A stretch of DNA of 64,000 nt from Pseudoalteromonas rubra (GCF_000967655.1 NZ_JXYA01000065.1:1-64000); one strand, 5' to 3'; shown: positions 31,686 through 41,208, counted from the stretch's first letter. Notes: generated from the letters alone by a model not told the origin. Numbers and translations: made by a program.

Positions 31686-33677
31686 TTACCCGGTCTGCTC
31701 CTGTACTTTGTAGCGGTCGATCAGTTCATCCATATCCATTGCGGCTTCTGCGATATTGGAGGCGGCCACAGCAATTTGTTCGGCGCCGGTCACATTTTCA
31801 GTGGCCTTGGCAAATATTTCGACAATATGCCTGCTTACTTCGTCTATGGCATTGCTCTGCTGCTGCGTATTCACCGATACGGAGTCAGTAACCGATTCCA
31901 CCTGCTTGGCTTGTTCAACAATTTTACCCAGAGCGTCTTTAATCTGCTCTGCACGATGGGCAGCCTGCATGGCGTTGTCCTTACCCTGCGTGATCACATC
32001 CGACGCGGATTGTGCACTGCTTTGTAGCTCGCTGACCAAAGCCGAGATTTCTTCGGTTGATTGTTGGGTGCGACTGGCAAGACTGCGCACCTCATCGGCA
32101 ACCACGGCAAAACCCCGGCCCTGCTCGCCTGCCCGGGCCGCTTCAATGGCGGCATTCAGCGCCAACAAATTAGTTTGCTCTGCGATGCTTTGGATCATAT
32201 CAACCATGCTGGAAATGCTGCCAACGCGCTCGTTCAGGGCATCTACCGAGGCGGCGGATTTTTCCATGTCGTAGGAGGCCTGCTGGATCACTTTTACAGC
32301 GTCGCTGACCACCTTTTGACCGTTGACTGACTCCTGAGAAACGGACTTTGCCACCGCTGCATTTTCCAGCATCGAGTTTGCGATTACCTGAATATTGGCG
32401 CTCATTTGTTCCGCGGCAGAGGCGATGGTCTGAACACCGGATTGTTGCTCAACCAAGTTAGTTTGACTCTGGCTGATGGCACAGGCGGTTTCGTGGGTCG
32501 AGGTAGCAATTTTATGTGAGGCACGGCCAAACTCAATCAGGTCGTCTTCAAATTGTTGGGTTAGCCGGTTGATATCTTTGGCTGAGTTACCCAGGTCGTC
32601 TGAACTTAGGACCGAGATTTCATGGGCCAGATTGCGATTGTTAATGGCAATGGCTATCCCCTCGGCAATTTTAGCTGACTGCTGGTGACGCAGGCGGATA
32701 GAGATGAACAGGGCGGCGGTGATCAACAACCCAATCAGCAGGATGATCACTTCTATCACAAGTATTGTGACCGCGGTTTCCTGAATATCGATGGCGGTTT
32801 TATCAACCAGCGTCAATGCCTGTTCCTCGGCCTCTTTCAGGGCGTTAATACGTCGCGTGGCGGCTTCAAACCAGGCTTCTGGATCTTGACCAAACCCCGA
32901 ATCGCTGTCAGCGACAATGGCTCTAAAGCGCGTAACGTCGCGCATGGCACTTGAGTTCAGGGCACGCTCAAACATGGTTCTCATTATGGGAGGCGAGGCT
33001 TCCAAAGCTTCCGCAAGATAGACCTCTTGCTTGGTCAGCAATTGGGTGTATCTGGTTCTCAGTGCTGGTGTAAACTGGTCTTTTGCAAAGGTGTTAGACA
33101 AGACAGCCCGCTCAATACCAGCAGACTCTTTGGCGCTGGAAAAATTATAAATGGCCATCAGCTCGGTCGAGATAACATGATCTTTGCTCAGCCTTGCTGC
33201 GGTAATGACTATATGCAAGCCCTGATTATTGATGTCGGTGTAATATTTCAGTGCGTCGGGGAGGCTCATGGAGAGCGAGCTTACGCGTTGGCGAACACTA
33301 TCCAGTTGGTTAAATTTGTTTAAAAATGTTTCGAGCTCCTGCTGCATGGGTTGTGACAGCGTCCAACTTTTGGCCTTCTTTCTCAGATTAGACAATTGGT
33401 CGTCGGTCAACCGCCGTTGTTGCGTTAGATTGCTTTGAAACTTGCTACCTCCTGAACCGATGAATCCGGCAGAGGCACCACGCTCTTTTTGCGTTTCATG
33501 TACCAGCGCGAGCACTGCATGGCTCAAAAAGGCATTGTATTCAGCGTCATAGGCATCATTCATTCGTTTGGCTGCAGTCGATACATCATAAAAAATGACG
33601 CCACCGAGCAACAAACAGGGAAGTAATACGACAAGGGTTAAATGGCTGGATATGGTTTTAGCTATAGTTCTCAGCAT
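31686..33677 (-). CDS. Methyl-accepting chemotaxis protein with NIT sensor domain
   Basis: 663 residues. Transmembrane helix at about 14-32, a periplasmic helical NIT (nitrate- and nitrite-sensing) domain (ETQKERGASAGFIGSGGSKF is its signature), second transmembrane segment about 305-325, HAMP-like linker, and the cytoplasmic signalling domain with the hairpin tip motif IAEQTNLLALNAAIEAARAG and GFAVVADEVRSLA. Senses a ligand outside and controls CheA. Co-transcribed with the phosphatase downstream. Confidence 0.93.
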   Translation of the reverse strand: MLRTIAKTISSHLTLVVLLPCLLLGGVIFYDVSTAAKRMNDAYDAEYNAFLSHAVLALVHETQKERGASAGFIGSGGSKFQSNLTQQRRLTDDQLSNLRKKAKSWTLSQPMQQELETFLNKFNQLDSVRQRVSSLSMSLPDALKYYTDINNQGLHIVITAARLSKDHVISTELMAIYNFSSAKESAGIERAVLSNTFAKDQFTPALRTRYTQLLTKQEVYLAEALEASPPIMRTMFERALNSSAMRDVTRFRAIVADSDSGFGQDPEAWFEAATRRINALKEAEEQALTLVDKTAIDIQETAVTILVIEVIILLIGLLITAALFISIRLRHQQSAKIAEGIAIAINNRNLAHEISVLSSDDLGNSAKDINRLTQQFEDDLIEFGRASHKIATSTHETACAISQSQTNLVEQQSGVQTIASAAEQMSANIQVIANSMLENAAVAKSVSQESVNGQKVVSDAVKVIQQASYDMEKSAASVDALNERVGSISSMVDMIQSIAEQTNLLALNAAIEAARAGEQGRGFAVVADEVRSLASRTQQSTEEISALVSELQSSAQSASDVITQGKDNAMQAAHRAEQIKDALGKIVEQAKQVESVTDSVSVNTQQQSNAIDEVSRHIVEIFAKATENVTGAEQIAVAASNIAEAAMDMDELIDRYKVQEQTG

Positions 33678-33924
33678 ACACGACTCACTTTCTGGGGTTA
33701 AAGCGTAAGCAGCTTTCTAAATATAGTGCGATGCATCTGGTTTAGATCACTTTTAAACCACACTATTACATAACACTTTGATTAAAAACTAGTGAATTTA
33801 TAACATTTAATCAGAAAAAATTACGATATTTCCAGTTTGTATACTAACAATGCCATTTCAGCGCCATTTCAGGACGTGAACACACTGAGTGTCGCAGCAC
33901 AAGATGAACTGCGACAGTCGATCA

Positions 33925-34350
33925 TTAGCGCATTGTTATTGTCAGCTGTTGATTTGGCTGTGCGATATGTACAGCCAGTTGTCCAAACTGTGGCGCACCT
34001 GCTGGGCGTGCATTGTTACTGAAGCCATAGGGCTCAAGGGGCATGCCAAAACGATTACGGTTTAACCTGCCATCATTATTCAGGTCCTGATAGACCATAA
34101 AGCTGTACTGGCCAGGCTCTATACCGCGCAATGTCAGCTCTGGATTAGCGTTCGAAACCTGCTGCTGTGCGACGCGCCAGGCCTGATGTTGAATAAACCC
34201 TGCCGGAGAATCATAGGCAACCAGCTTTAAGGTGCCAGACTGATGTGCTAAGCCAGTAAACGTGATGGTCAGGTCTTGGGCCATCGCGCTGGTCGACAGT
34301 GCGGCGAGGATGCAGGCAAGTGCGGTGGTGCGAGTCAGGTGTTTAGTCAT
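33925..34350 (-). CDS. Secreted DUF2141 protein
   Basis: 141 residues from ATG 34350 (AAAGGATAACCAAC upstream). Signal peptide ends ...STSAMA. Mature part shows the DUF2141 pattern: LTITFTGLAHQSGTLKLVAY, GIEPGQYSFMVYQDLNNDGR, LNRNRFGMPLEPYGFSNNAR. The DLNNDGRLNRN loop resembles a calcium-binding loop. Periplasmic or secreted, function unknown. A 61-codon frame on the other strand at 33837-34022 overlaps its end and is rejected. Confidence 0.82.
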   Translation of the reverse strand: MTKHLTRTTALACILAALSTSAMAQDLTITFTGLAHQSGTLKLVAYDSPAGFIQHQAWRVAQQQVSNANPELTLRGIEPGQYSFMVYQDLNNDGRLNRNRFGMPLEPYGFSNNARPAGAPQFGQLAVHIAQPNQQLTITMR

Positions 34351-34523
34351 GTTGGTTATCCTTTGCTGAGTCATTGTGTTGATGGGATAACTTTACGAAA
34401 AGGGTGGGGGGATTGCGTGTGTGATCTGTCATGACTATGGCATGACAGATGTCATTACTGTGCAAATGGAGCAGTTAACCTGACCGGGCAAAATCGCAAA
34501 TCTGGCAAGGGGCTTTACACTTG

Positions 34524-35102
34524 CTATGGTTGCAACAAGGTTTTGTGCCAAACCCCCTGTTCGTATTGATAGAATTCGCGTAAGTGAAGCCTGCTTTGCG
34601 CAAAGGTCAGAAACTCAATACTGAGTGGGCGGATAATAAAGCCGCCCCAGTTGTCGGGCAGTGGGATCGCTTGTTCCTGATAATGTGTGCCAAGTGTTGT
34701 AAGCTCATCCTTGATGGACTGCATTGATGCCAGCGGCTGACTTTGCTGGCAGGCTAAGGTGGTGAGCTGAGCATCGCGGTTGCGGCTTTGCCAATAGCGA
34801 TTTGCATCAGCACGGCTGATCTCAGCAGCCAATCCGGCCACGCGAACCTGATAACCCAAAGAATCCCACCATGCCGTCATAGCCACTTTTGGATTGCGCC
34901 GCAGGTCTGCGCCTTTTTGTGAGTTCAAATGTGTGCAAAAGGTAAACCCGTTTTGGTCAGCGGCTTTGAGGTCGACGAAGCGCCCGACAGGAAACCCCTG
35001 AGCGTCCAGTGTAGAAATACATACCGCGCTACGTTGCTTTAGAGTTGGATCTGCTTTTGCCTGTTGCCACCAGTGTTGGAATTGTTCGATAGGATGATTC
35101 AT
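34524..35102 (-). CDS. pdxH: Pyridoxamine 5'-phosphate oxidase family protein
   Basis: 192 residues from ATG 35102 (AAGGAGACGTG upstream). FMN-binding motifs of the PdxH family: SAVCISTLDAQGFPVGRFVDLK, FTFCTHLNSQKGADLRRNP, MTAWWDSLGYQVRVAG, and the C-terminal dimerisation motif with LHLREFYQYE. Final step of PLP synthesis/salvage if it is true PdxH; it is shorter than E. coli PdxH (218), so it may be a PdxH-like homologue. Gene symbol is tentative. Confidence 0.7.
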   Translation of the reverse strand: MNHPIEQFQHWWQQAKADPTLKQRSAVCISTLDAQGFPVGRFVDLKAADQNGFTFCTHLNSQKGADLRRNPKVAMTAWWDSLGYQVRVAGLAAEISRADANRYWQSRNRDAQLTTLACQQSQPLASMQSIKDELTTLGTHYQEQAIPLPDNWGGFIIRPLSIEFLTFAQSRLHLREFYQYEQGVWHKTLLQP

Positions 35103-35319
35103 CACGTCTCCTTGTATACAGTTCAGAGTCAAGATGACATGTTCCAGCCAGGGTTGCAATTGATCCGCACTGCCTGGCAATACGTATTAAATCGACGTCC
35201 CTTTGCTGAGATATGACCAGCAGGTAGGGCCTGAAAAATTTTATCTCAATATCTTTGCAAGGCTTCCCGGCTTACCCTATGTTTAGGGCAAGTGAGGCCT
35301 TGGTGATAAGGAAATATGA

Positions 35320-35940
35320 ATGGCTGATTTAATGGTAAAAGGTGTGATTTTTGATCTGGACGGCACGCTGGTGACCTCCTCGCTGGATTTCGCTTTAATC
35401 AAGGCGCAGGTAGGCTGCGACCGTGATGCCGATTTACTTGAGTATGTGGAGTCGCTGCCTTCGCCTTATATGCGCGAAGAGGCGATGGCGCTTATTCACC
35501 AACATGAAATGCAGGATGCGCAGCACGCTGAGCCCATTCCCGGCGTAGCCGAAACCTTGTCTTTTCTAAAGTCCATAGGTATGCCCCTGGCCATCGTCAC
35601 ACGTAACTACTCTAAAGCCGCCAGACTAAAACTGGAACGCTGTCGCCTTGAGCTGGATTTGATGTTAACGCGTGAAGATGCGCTGCCAAAGCCGGACCCT
35701 CAGGCGTTGCATATGGTCGCCGACAGCTGGTCTTTACCGTATCAGCAGTGCGTTTATGTGGGTGACTACAAGTACGACATCGAAGCGGCCCGCCGTGCCA
35801 GCATGCACGCGTGTTTGTTTGCTCCGGTTGAGCTGCCAGATTATGCCGAGCAGGCCGATATCATTATTGAGCGTTTTACTGACTTGCCTGCGGCACTGGG
35901 CCTGCATCACCGTGCCCAAACAGGCCAGTTAGTCGGATAA
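35320..35940 (+). CDS. HAD-family hydrolase
   Basis: 206 residues. Motif I VIFDLDGTLV (nucleophile and acid/base Asp), motif II (T in AIVTRNYSKAA), motif III Lys (LPKPDP) and motif IV GDYKYDIEAARRA. Phosphoglycolate-phosphatase/beta-phosphoglucomutase-like branch. Substrate unknown. ATAAGGAAAT before ATG. Single gene, followed 110 bp later by the YebC-family gene. Confidence 0.9.
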   Translation: MADLMVKGVIFDLDGTLVTSSLDFALIKAQVGCDRDADLLEYVESLPSPYMREEAMALIHQHEMQDAQHAEPIPGVAETLSFLKSIGMPLAIVTRNYSKAARLKLERCRLELDLMLTREDALPKPDPQALHMVADSWSLPYQQCVYVGDYKYDIEAARRASMHACLFAPVELPDYAEQADIIIERFTDLPAALGLHHRAQTGQLVG

Positions 35941-36050
35941 TATCACTCGGCGCCACTGCCAATGGCGCGCAATTCTCGTCTGGGTATAGCCCAAAATGCA
36001 ATGTCTTGTTAGAATCTTGTCCAATTTAATTTGCACAAACGAGAATTAAG

Positions 36051-36776
36051 ATGGGTAGAGCATTTGAAGTCCGCAAAAACGCCATGGCAAAAACGGCAGC
36101 GGCAAAGACCAAAGTAAACTCAAAATATGGTAAAGAGATCTATGTAGTTGCTAAAAATGGTGGCGCTGATCCCGACACTAACCTATCCCTTCGCCGTTTG
36201 ATCGACAAAGCTAAGAAAGACCAGGTTCCGGCACACGTTATTGAAAAAGCAATTGAAAAAGCTGCAGGCGGCGCAGGCGAAGATTATTCTCCGGCACGCT
36301 ACGAAGGCTATGGCCCTGGTAACTGTATGGTGATTGTGGATTGTCTGACTGACAACCCGAACCGTACTATCAAGGATGTTCGCCTGCCTTTCACAAAGAC
36401 AGACTCAAAAATTGGTAGTCCGGGCTGTGTTGCACACATGTTCGATCACTTTGCTATCCTTGGTTTCGCTGGTGATGACGATGAAGCGGTCCTTGAAGCG
36501 CTGATGATGGCCGATGTAGACGTAACAGATGTAGAAGTAGAAGACGGTCAGGTGTCTGTGTTTGCACCACACACTGAGTACTTCAAAGCGAAAACGGCGC
36601 TGATTGAAGCGTTTGAAGGCATCAACTTCGACGTAGACGAAATCACTTGGGTGCCGCAAACGCACGTTGAGATCACAGGTGAAGACGACCTGGCGAACTT
36701 CGAGAAGTTCATCAACATGCTGGAAGACTGCGACGACGTACAAAACGTTTATCACAACGCGATTGTGAAAAACTAA
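36051..36776 (+). CDS. YebC/PmpR family transcriptional regulator or translation factor (YeeN type)
   Basis: 241 residues. Starts MGRAFEVRKNAMAKTAAAKTK as the YeeN branch. YebC signature: GGADPDTNLSLRRLIDKAKK, VIEKAIEKAAGG, YEGYGPGNCMVIVDCLTDN and SPGCVAHMFDHF. YebC-family proteins bind DNA in some species and more recently were shown to act in translation of proline-rich stretches; here either is possible. Followed by two tandem terminator hairpins. Cytoplasmic. Confidence 0.92.
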   Translation: MGRAFEVRKNAMAKTAAAKTKVNSKYGKEIYVVAKNGGADPDTNLSLRRLIDKAKKDQVPAHVIEKAIEKAAGGAGEDYSPARYEGYGPGNCMVIVDCLTDNPNRTIKDVRLPFTKTDSKIGSPGCVAHMFDHFAILGFAGDDDEAVLEALMMADVDVTDVEVEDGQVSVFAPHTEYFKAKTALIEAFEGINFDVDEITWVPQTHVEITGEDDLANFEKFINMLEDCDDVQNVYHNAIVKN

Positions 36777-36795
36777 CCCTCTGGGTGTGAGTAAT

Positions 36796-36848
36796 GCGTC
36801 TTGTCAGCACAAGACGCAAAAAGCCGAGCTTTTACGCTCGGCTTTTTT
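36796..36848 (+). terminator. Tandem hairpins and T-run after yebC-family gene
   Basis: First hairpin GCGTCTTGT (36796-36804) with ACAAGACGC (36809-36817). Second hairpin GCCGAGC (36823-36829) with GCTCGGC (36836-36842), followed by TTTTTT; an A-run precedes it. Strong intrinsic terminator, 20 bp after the stop codon. Confidence 0.88.
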
Positions 36849-36871
36849 GTGCGTATCTTTGTGCTTAATAA

Positions 36872-37036
36872 TTAGTAACTGAATTTCACTTCTGCATTAC
36901 TGCGCAGCTGGCCTGTGACACTTTCGATAAACTTCATTAAAATTACTCTTAAGCTGAGCAATGTCCTCTCTGGCTGAGCACTCGTATTGTTAGCCGCTAC
37001 CTGCGGCACATTATCGTGTTGATGGGCTATCTTCAT
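36872..37036 (-). CDS. Possible small ORF of 54 residues, unknown
   Basis: An open frame from ATG 37036 to TAA 36872-36874. Residues begin MKIAHQHDNVPQVAANNTSA and end with a helical stretch MKFIESVTGQLRSNAEVKF. The amino-acid composition looks protein-like rather than random, but there is no good ribosome binding site (AAGAAATATTCA) and no recognised homologue. It may be a relic or a chance frame. Confidence 0.2.
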   Translation of the reverse strand: MKIAHQHDNVPQVAANNTSAQPERTLLSLRVILMKFIESVTGQLRSNAEVKFSY

Positions 37037-37299
37037 TGAATATTTCTTATATCCGGATATGAAGAGCTTACCGACCTATCGGCGAACTGTATTATCAATT
37101 TCAGACGAATAACATATCAGGTGAGAACCAACAGGAGAGCATACCTCGTTCACTAACATCAAAAATGAGTTCAGCGCTGAATTCATCGTTAAATCTAAAC
37201 CCAGCACACTCTGAGATTGTGGGGGGGTTAAAGGTGTCATAGCGCCTATTGATTAGCACAGGCGCTGTAGAGAGGATTTTATGGGTTCCGCTCGATGCC

Positions 37300-37449
37300 T
37301 TAGCATATACGGGACGTATGAGTAGGACACAATGCTGTGGTGTCCCTGTAAGTATGGCCGCCGGCAATATTAGGCGTTAATTCAGCGGGTACAGCTGTTT
37401 TATCTTTTGAGAGGTTTTTTACGCTTTTTTTATTGAGTTTCAAGTTCAT
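37300..37449 (-). CDS. RiPP-like precursor peptide 2 (LNKK leader)
   Basis: 49 residues, ATG 37449, AAGGAAAATTAAAT upstream. Leader MNLKLNKKSVKNLSKD, then LTPNIAGG at residues 24-31, then a short core of 18 residues, HTYRDTTALCPTHTSRIC, with two Cys, five Thr and one Ser. Leader identity with the 25140 and 42344 peptides is clear; core identity is absent. Expected to be ribosomally made and modified in trans, cut after GG. A different-frame ORF (37101-37367) covers this DNA and is rejected. An inverted repeat AGCGCCT (37241-37247) and AGGCGCT (37260-37266) lies 34 bp after the stop. Confidence 0.72.
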   Translation of the reverse strand: MNLKLNKKSVKNLSKDKTAVPAELTPNIAGGHTYRDTTALCPTHTSRIC

Positions 37450-37968
37450 ATTTAATTTTCCTTATTTAACATTGAAATGGTTTATGTAGTTTAAGTACTT
37501 ACTTTTCTAATGAAAAAATAAGTCCTTTAAGCTCATAGCCCGGCTCTTGAGAAATGTGCAGGTAAACACTGTTAATGGGAAAGTGTTAAACGAATAACAG
37601 AGTCAAAATACACTTTAACCAAGTTTTTTGTCGATTAAAAGTGGTCTTTTTTTGAGCAGGAAATGATATGAGGTAAGTGGCATCCTCTTCACGGCACATC
37701 AAGTTATGCAGGCCTTTCTGCTGCACTTGCACTGCTAAAAGTAAAAAGCAGGGCAATATCTTGCTCTGCTTTTTGTTGGTGTATTTGCTTGTGCCCGCAC
37801 CATTTATGTAGCTATCAGCACTGTGAGCGCTCTGCAACTGACTCAGGTGATGCAACAAAATGCTAGTAAGGGATAACTAACTGATTAAAATTATTAAAGC
37901 TTAACTAAAAGTGTGTTGGTAAGCGAGTTGCGGAGGCCCTGTATGCCTCCGCGTTAGACAACAAAGCT
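37450..37968. other. 519-bp gene-poor gap with terminator-like hairpin
   Basis: No convincing gene. AAAAAGCAGGGCAA (37743-37756) pairs with TTGCTCTGCTTTTT (37761-37774, one G-T pair): a bidirectional terminator with A- and T-runs on both sides. An open frame of 90 codons on the minus strand (37586-37858) runs through this hairpin and is not supported. The part next to 37449 is the AT-rich upstream region of peptide 2 and probably holds its promoter. Confidence 0.6.
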
Positions 37969-39903
37969 TTATTTCTGGGGTTTAGTAAGTCCCGTAGCCT
38001 CCAGTACATCCCGCCAGCTAACAAATTTAAAGTTTTGCGGCTTATCGGGAAAGCGGTTGCGGCCGTCCTGAAGTACCAGCAACCCCTCGGGGTAATCTCG
38101 GGTCCGCAAACGGGTAGAGAGGGCCAGACCATCGGTTTCTGATGCGCCATCAAGGCCTTTAAAGCCATCCAGACCAACGCGAAATCCTGCCAAATGGCGA
38201 TAGGGCGGTGTTGCTTCGTAGAGTTGGTAGCTGTTGTTACCCTGGCTGGAAACAACCAGCACCGGCGAGTCACCAAATGACAGCGCCAGGCCTTCGACAT
38301 CATCGACCAGGTGTTCACCTACCTTTGCTACTGCAACCGGCTGGCTGTTATCCGTCGGGTTCAGGCTGGTGGCCCAAATCCCCACATCTTCTTCGCCAAT
38401 AAATAATCGCCCGCGAGCATCATCCGCAACACAGCCCTCCGGTTGCGAGTTCAGTGGTATGGCTCGTACTTTTTCTGCATACAACTTATCCTTGTTGGCT
38501 TTCACTCTGTATTGATAGGTGAGGCCGGCTTTATTATTTGCAAACACGTAGTGGCTGCCCTCAAAAGTGGCCATACACAGTCCATAAATCTCTTCCAGAC
38601 CCGATGGCGCACTACCCAGACGAAAGACGTTACCGTCTGCTTCAATGCCATAAAAGGCGAGGCTGTCATCGTTGCGCTTACTGGCAGCCGCGATGCTGAT
38701 AATGCGACCTTGCCAGCTAAACCCACCGCGCAGGTCGACGTTATTGAGCCGGCCGTCTTTAAAAGTTTGCAGCAGCTTGCCCTGCAGATCGTAGACTTCC
38801 AGGCCTTGCTTTTTATGGGTGCCCAGCACCCGTGATGCCTCGGGGTTTTCAGGGTGAACCCAGATAGCCGGATCGTCCATTGCATCACCAAATTGCGTCG
38901 CGGGTTGGCTCTGTGCTTTGGGCCTGACTACCACTAAGCTTTTTGCTGTGACTTCTGAGTTGAGGGTAATGTGAGCTGTCGCGTATTGGCCTTGCTGTTC
39001 ATCGGTAAAGCTCAGTGTGGCCTTATCTGTGCTCAAAGGCTGACTCAGGTTCATCATGGTGGCTTTGCCATTTTCAAGCACTAAGGTCTGGGCCGGTACC
39101 CAGCTATTTGCAGCGTCTGGCGCGTCCCAGTAAAGCACTTCCTGGCCGTTTTCAAGCAAGGCAAACAGCGCTCCTGAGGGGCTGGTTGCCAGGCTAACAG
39201 CCTGCGATGACTGATTGCCGTAGGGGGCAACCAGAGAGACCGGATAATACGACGGGTTGTCTTCAATGCGTGCCGGATAGCGCCAGATCCCCAGCGGTTC
39301 ACTGATATAGAGGTAACCATTGCCCGGGTCGACGGCACAGGAATCAGCATCGTATGGCAAAGACAGTGAGCGTAACAGCTTTGGTGCGCTCAGCCACTGG
39401 TGTTGTTGGCGCAGCAGCCATTGTTCTGCTTTACCGCGGCCATCTGAGACAAATAAGGAGAGGGTCTGATTGGCTTCATCGGCGAACAAACACAGGTTAT
39501 CGACCAGTAACCCAGTTTGAGACAGTTCAAAACGTGGCTGTAGTTGGGCTGCACTGGAGTTCAGCGTGCCGACGAACACCCTGTCGTTACTGCCTTCAAG
39601 CGCAGCATACAGCCACTGCCCCTCTTCCAGCGCGCTCAGGCGGACTTGCTTAAACGCGCCATGAAGGTGCGTTTTGAGCGTGTTTCCCTGACGCAGCGCC
39701 AATCCTTCGTGCTCAGAAGCGATCAGAATTTGATTGTTACCCGGCACCTGAACACTATCCACAATCCCTGTGACTGAGCCCTGTGTCTGAAGCTGGAGTG
39801 ACTGCTGAGCCGCAGTTTGCTGGTGTGTCTGATTTTGACAGGCGCTCAGCGCGCCCAGCAGCCCCAGGATAAGCGTTGTTTTGCATAACTTCTGTATTTT
39901 CAT
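37969..39903 (-). CDS. Dual-domain beta-propeller phytase (3-phytase type), lipoprotein
   Basis: 644 residues; lipobox LSAC (residues 19-22). Residues 30-310 form a degenerate first propeller; residues 330-640 are a full beta-propeller phytase domain, starting with TQFGDAMDDPAIWVHPENP (calcium/phosphate-binding DDPAIWVHP hallmark), then GTHKKQGLEVYDLQGK, NNVDLRGGF, and PEGCVADDARGRLFIGEEDV. Hydrolyses phytate in a calcium-dependent way in the periplasm or at the surface. No TonB receptor is adjacent, unlike many bacterial phytase loci. Monocistronic, minus strand. Confidence 0.9.
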   Translation of the reverse strand: MKIQKLCKTTLILGLLGALSACQNQTHQQTAAQQSLQLQTQGSVTGIVDSVQVPGNNQILIASEHEGLALRQGNTLKTHLHGAFKQVRLSALEEGQWLYAALEGSNDRVFVGTLNSSAAQLQPRFELSQTGLLVDNLCLFADEANQTLSLFVSDGRGKAEQWLLRQQHQWLSAPKLLRSLSLPYDADSCAVDPGNGYLYISEPLGIWRYPARIEDNPSYYPVSLVAPYGNQSSQAVSLATSPSGALFALLENGQEVLYWDAPDAANSWVPAQTLVLENGKATMMNLSQPLSTDKATLSFTDEQQGQYATAHITLNSEVTAKSLVVVRPKAQSQPATQFGDAMDDPAIWVHPENPEASRVLGTHKKQGLEVYDLQGKLLQTFKDGRLNNVDLRGGFSWQGRIISIAAASKRNDDSLAFYGIEADGNVFRLGSAPSGLEEIYGLCMATFEGSHYVFANNKAGLTYQYRVKANKDKLYAEKVRAIPLNSQPEGCVADDARGRLFIGEEDVGIWATSLNPTDNSQPVAVAKVGEHLVDDVEGLALSFGDSPVLVVSSQGNNSYQLYEATPPYRHLAGFRVGLDGFKGLDGASETDGLALSTRLRTRDYPEGLLVLQDGRNRFPDKPQNFKFVSWRDVLEATGLTKPQK

Positions 39904-40317
39904 TTTTAAGTTCCGACGTCACAGAGTACTGGCGGAGGCGAGCCAACCTAATGTGCACTAAGCTGATTCGCAAACCGCTATGGGATGTAAAGGAGTGGCT
40001 ACCTTAAAAAGTGGATATGACAATTTTGTTTCACTCTTTCAAGCGTTGGCACAGCTGTGCGCCCTGAATGGCTCATAATGCGCTTTGTGACTCAGAATGT
40101 GAGCTGCTTTGTCTTAACATATCCGCTTGCTCAGTAAAAAAAGACAAATAGAATCTTGATGTTAGGTTGTTATTTGGTGATAGGGATGCGTTTGATACGA
40201 GGTTGAATGAGCTGTTCGGGCCGGGTCCAAATAGCTCAGGCTTTAAGCCGGGGGCGTCTTAAAAGTGTCATATCGTGCCGCTAGGATACCCGCAAGATTC
40301 AATATTTGGCTCAAAAG
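39904..40317. other. 414-bp intergenic region between divergent genes
   Basis: Separates the phytase gene (minus) and the GGDEF gene (plus) and must hold both promoters. No open frame of interest, no strong hairpin and no repeat could be recognised in it. TTCTGTATTTTC near 39900 is the start region of phytase. Confidence 0.5.
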
Positions 40318-41208
40318 ATGAAGAATGTCAGCAGTTTATGCCTTGCTCTGCTCGCAAGTATCGGATTGACCATATTGGCGTTATTTGTCGGCGAGCCCAA
40401 ATCTATGCATGAGGTTGACTGGGTCGATTTAACCGGTGAAGCCACCTCGTCTATGATGGCGGCTATCTGGCTTATACTGCTGGCATTATGCCGACCACGA
40501 GGGCGGGTCACCACAATACTGCTATTCGGCTCGGCAACTTACTGGCTTACGACCTGGCTTGATGTATTGGATGAGTTCATTGCCTATCCGCCACACAGCC
40601 ACTTATTTACCTGGCTGGAGTCATTGCCTGCTCCTGTCAGTATGACCTTGCTGACCTGGGGGCTGATCACCTGGTATCGCGAGCAGCAGGCGGTTAATCG
40701 CCAGCTCAAGCAAAGAGAGCACTTTCACCGCGAACATAGCCTGATTGACCCCGTTACTCAGCTTTATAGCCTGCGTTATCTGTTGATCCAGCTAAACCGT
40801 GAGGCTGTGCTGCATGACAAGCGTGAGCAGCCACTTTCGTTGGTCATGGTCGATATAAAAGGGTTTGCCCAATACAACCGGGCGCATGGTCCACAGCAAG
40901 GTGATCAGGCACTCAATGAGGTGGCCTCCGCATTGGAACTTGCCCTCAGGGAAACGGATTTAGCGTGTCGTTATACCAGTGACCGGTTTGCGATATTGCT
41001 ACCGGATACGCCTCCCCATGAAGCCAGTGTGTTTTGCGAGCTGATCCGTGACTGCTGTAACAGCGCGTTAAAGGGCGCGCTGACCGTGACCACTGTTCAG
41101 GCAACGAGAATGGCTGGAGAGTCAGAGCAGGCCTTGTTTGAGCGGCTCAATCAACAGCTGGCGGGTGCGAAACGCACTTCGTCTGCTGTGGCGGAGGTAG
41201 CACTATGA
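40318..41208 (+). CDS. GGDEF-domain protein with degenerate active site
   Basis: 296 residues from ATG 40318 (an in-frame TTG at 40306 is an alternative). Four to five N-terminal hydrophobic segments (about 6-22, 40-55, 60-80, 105-122), then a GGDEF domain from about residue 140: IDPVTQLYSLRYLLIQLNRE, LSLVMVDIKGFAQYNRAHG, QALNEVASAL. The catalytic motif GGDEF is replaced by TSDRF (CRYTSDRFAILLP), so diguanylate cyclase activity is probably lost. Stop overlaps the start of the AraC gene (ATGA), so they are translationally coupled. Confidence 0.85.
   Translation: MKNVSSLCLALLASIGLTILALFVGEPKSMHEVDWVDLTGEATSSMMAAIWLILLALCRPRGRVTTILLFGSATYWLTTWLDVLDEFIAYPPHSHLFTWLESLPAPVSMTLLTWGLITWYREQQAVNRQLKQREHFHREHSLIDPVTQLYSLRYLLIQLNREAVLHDKREQPLSLVMVDIKGFAQYNRAHGPQQGDQALNEVASALELALRETDLACRYTSDRFAILLPDTPPHEASVFCELIRDCCNSALKGALTVTTVQATRMAGESEQALFERLNQQLAGAKRTSSAVAEVAL

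Noticed and set aside
33837..34022. Open frame of 61 codons on the plus strand
   Set aside because: It overlaps the end of the DUF2141 gene on the other strand, has no ribosome binding site and no protein-like pattern beyond the antisense shadow.
37101..37367. Open frame of 88 codons on the minus strand
   Set aside because: It overlaps precursor peptide 2 in another frame; the peptide has a ribosome binding site and family leader, this frame has neither.
37586..37858. Open frame of 90 codons on the minus strand
   Set aside because: It runs through the strong terminator-like hairpin at 37743-37774 and lacks a ribosome binding site.
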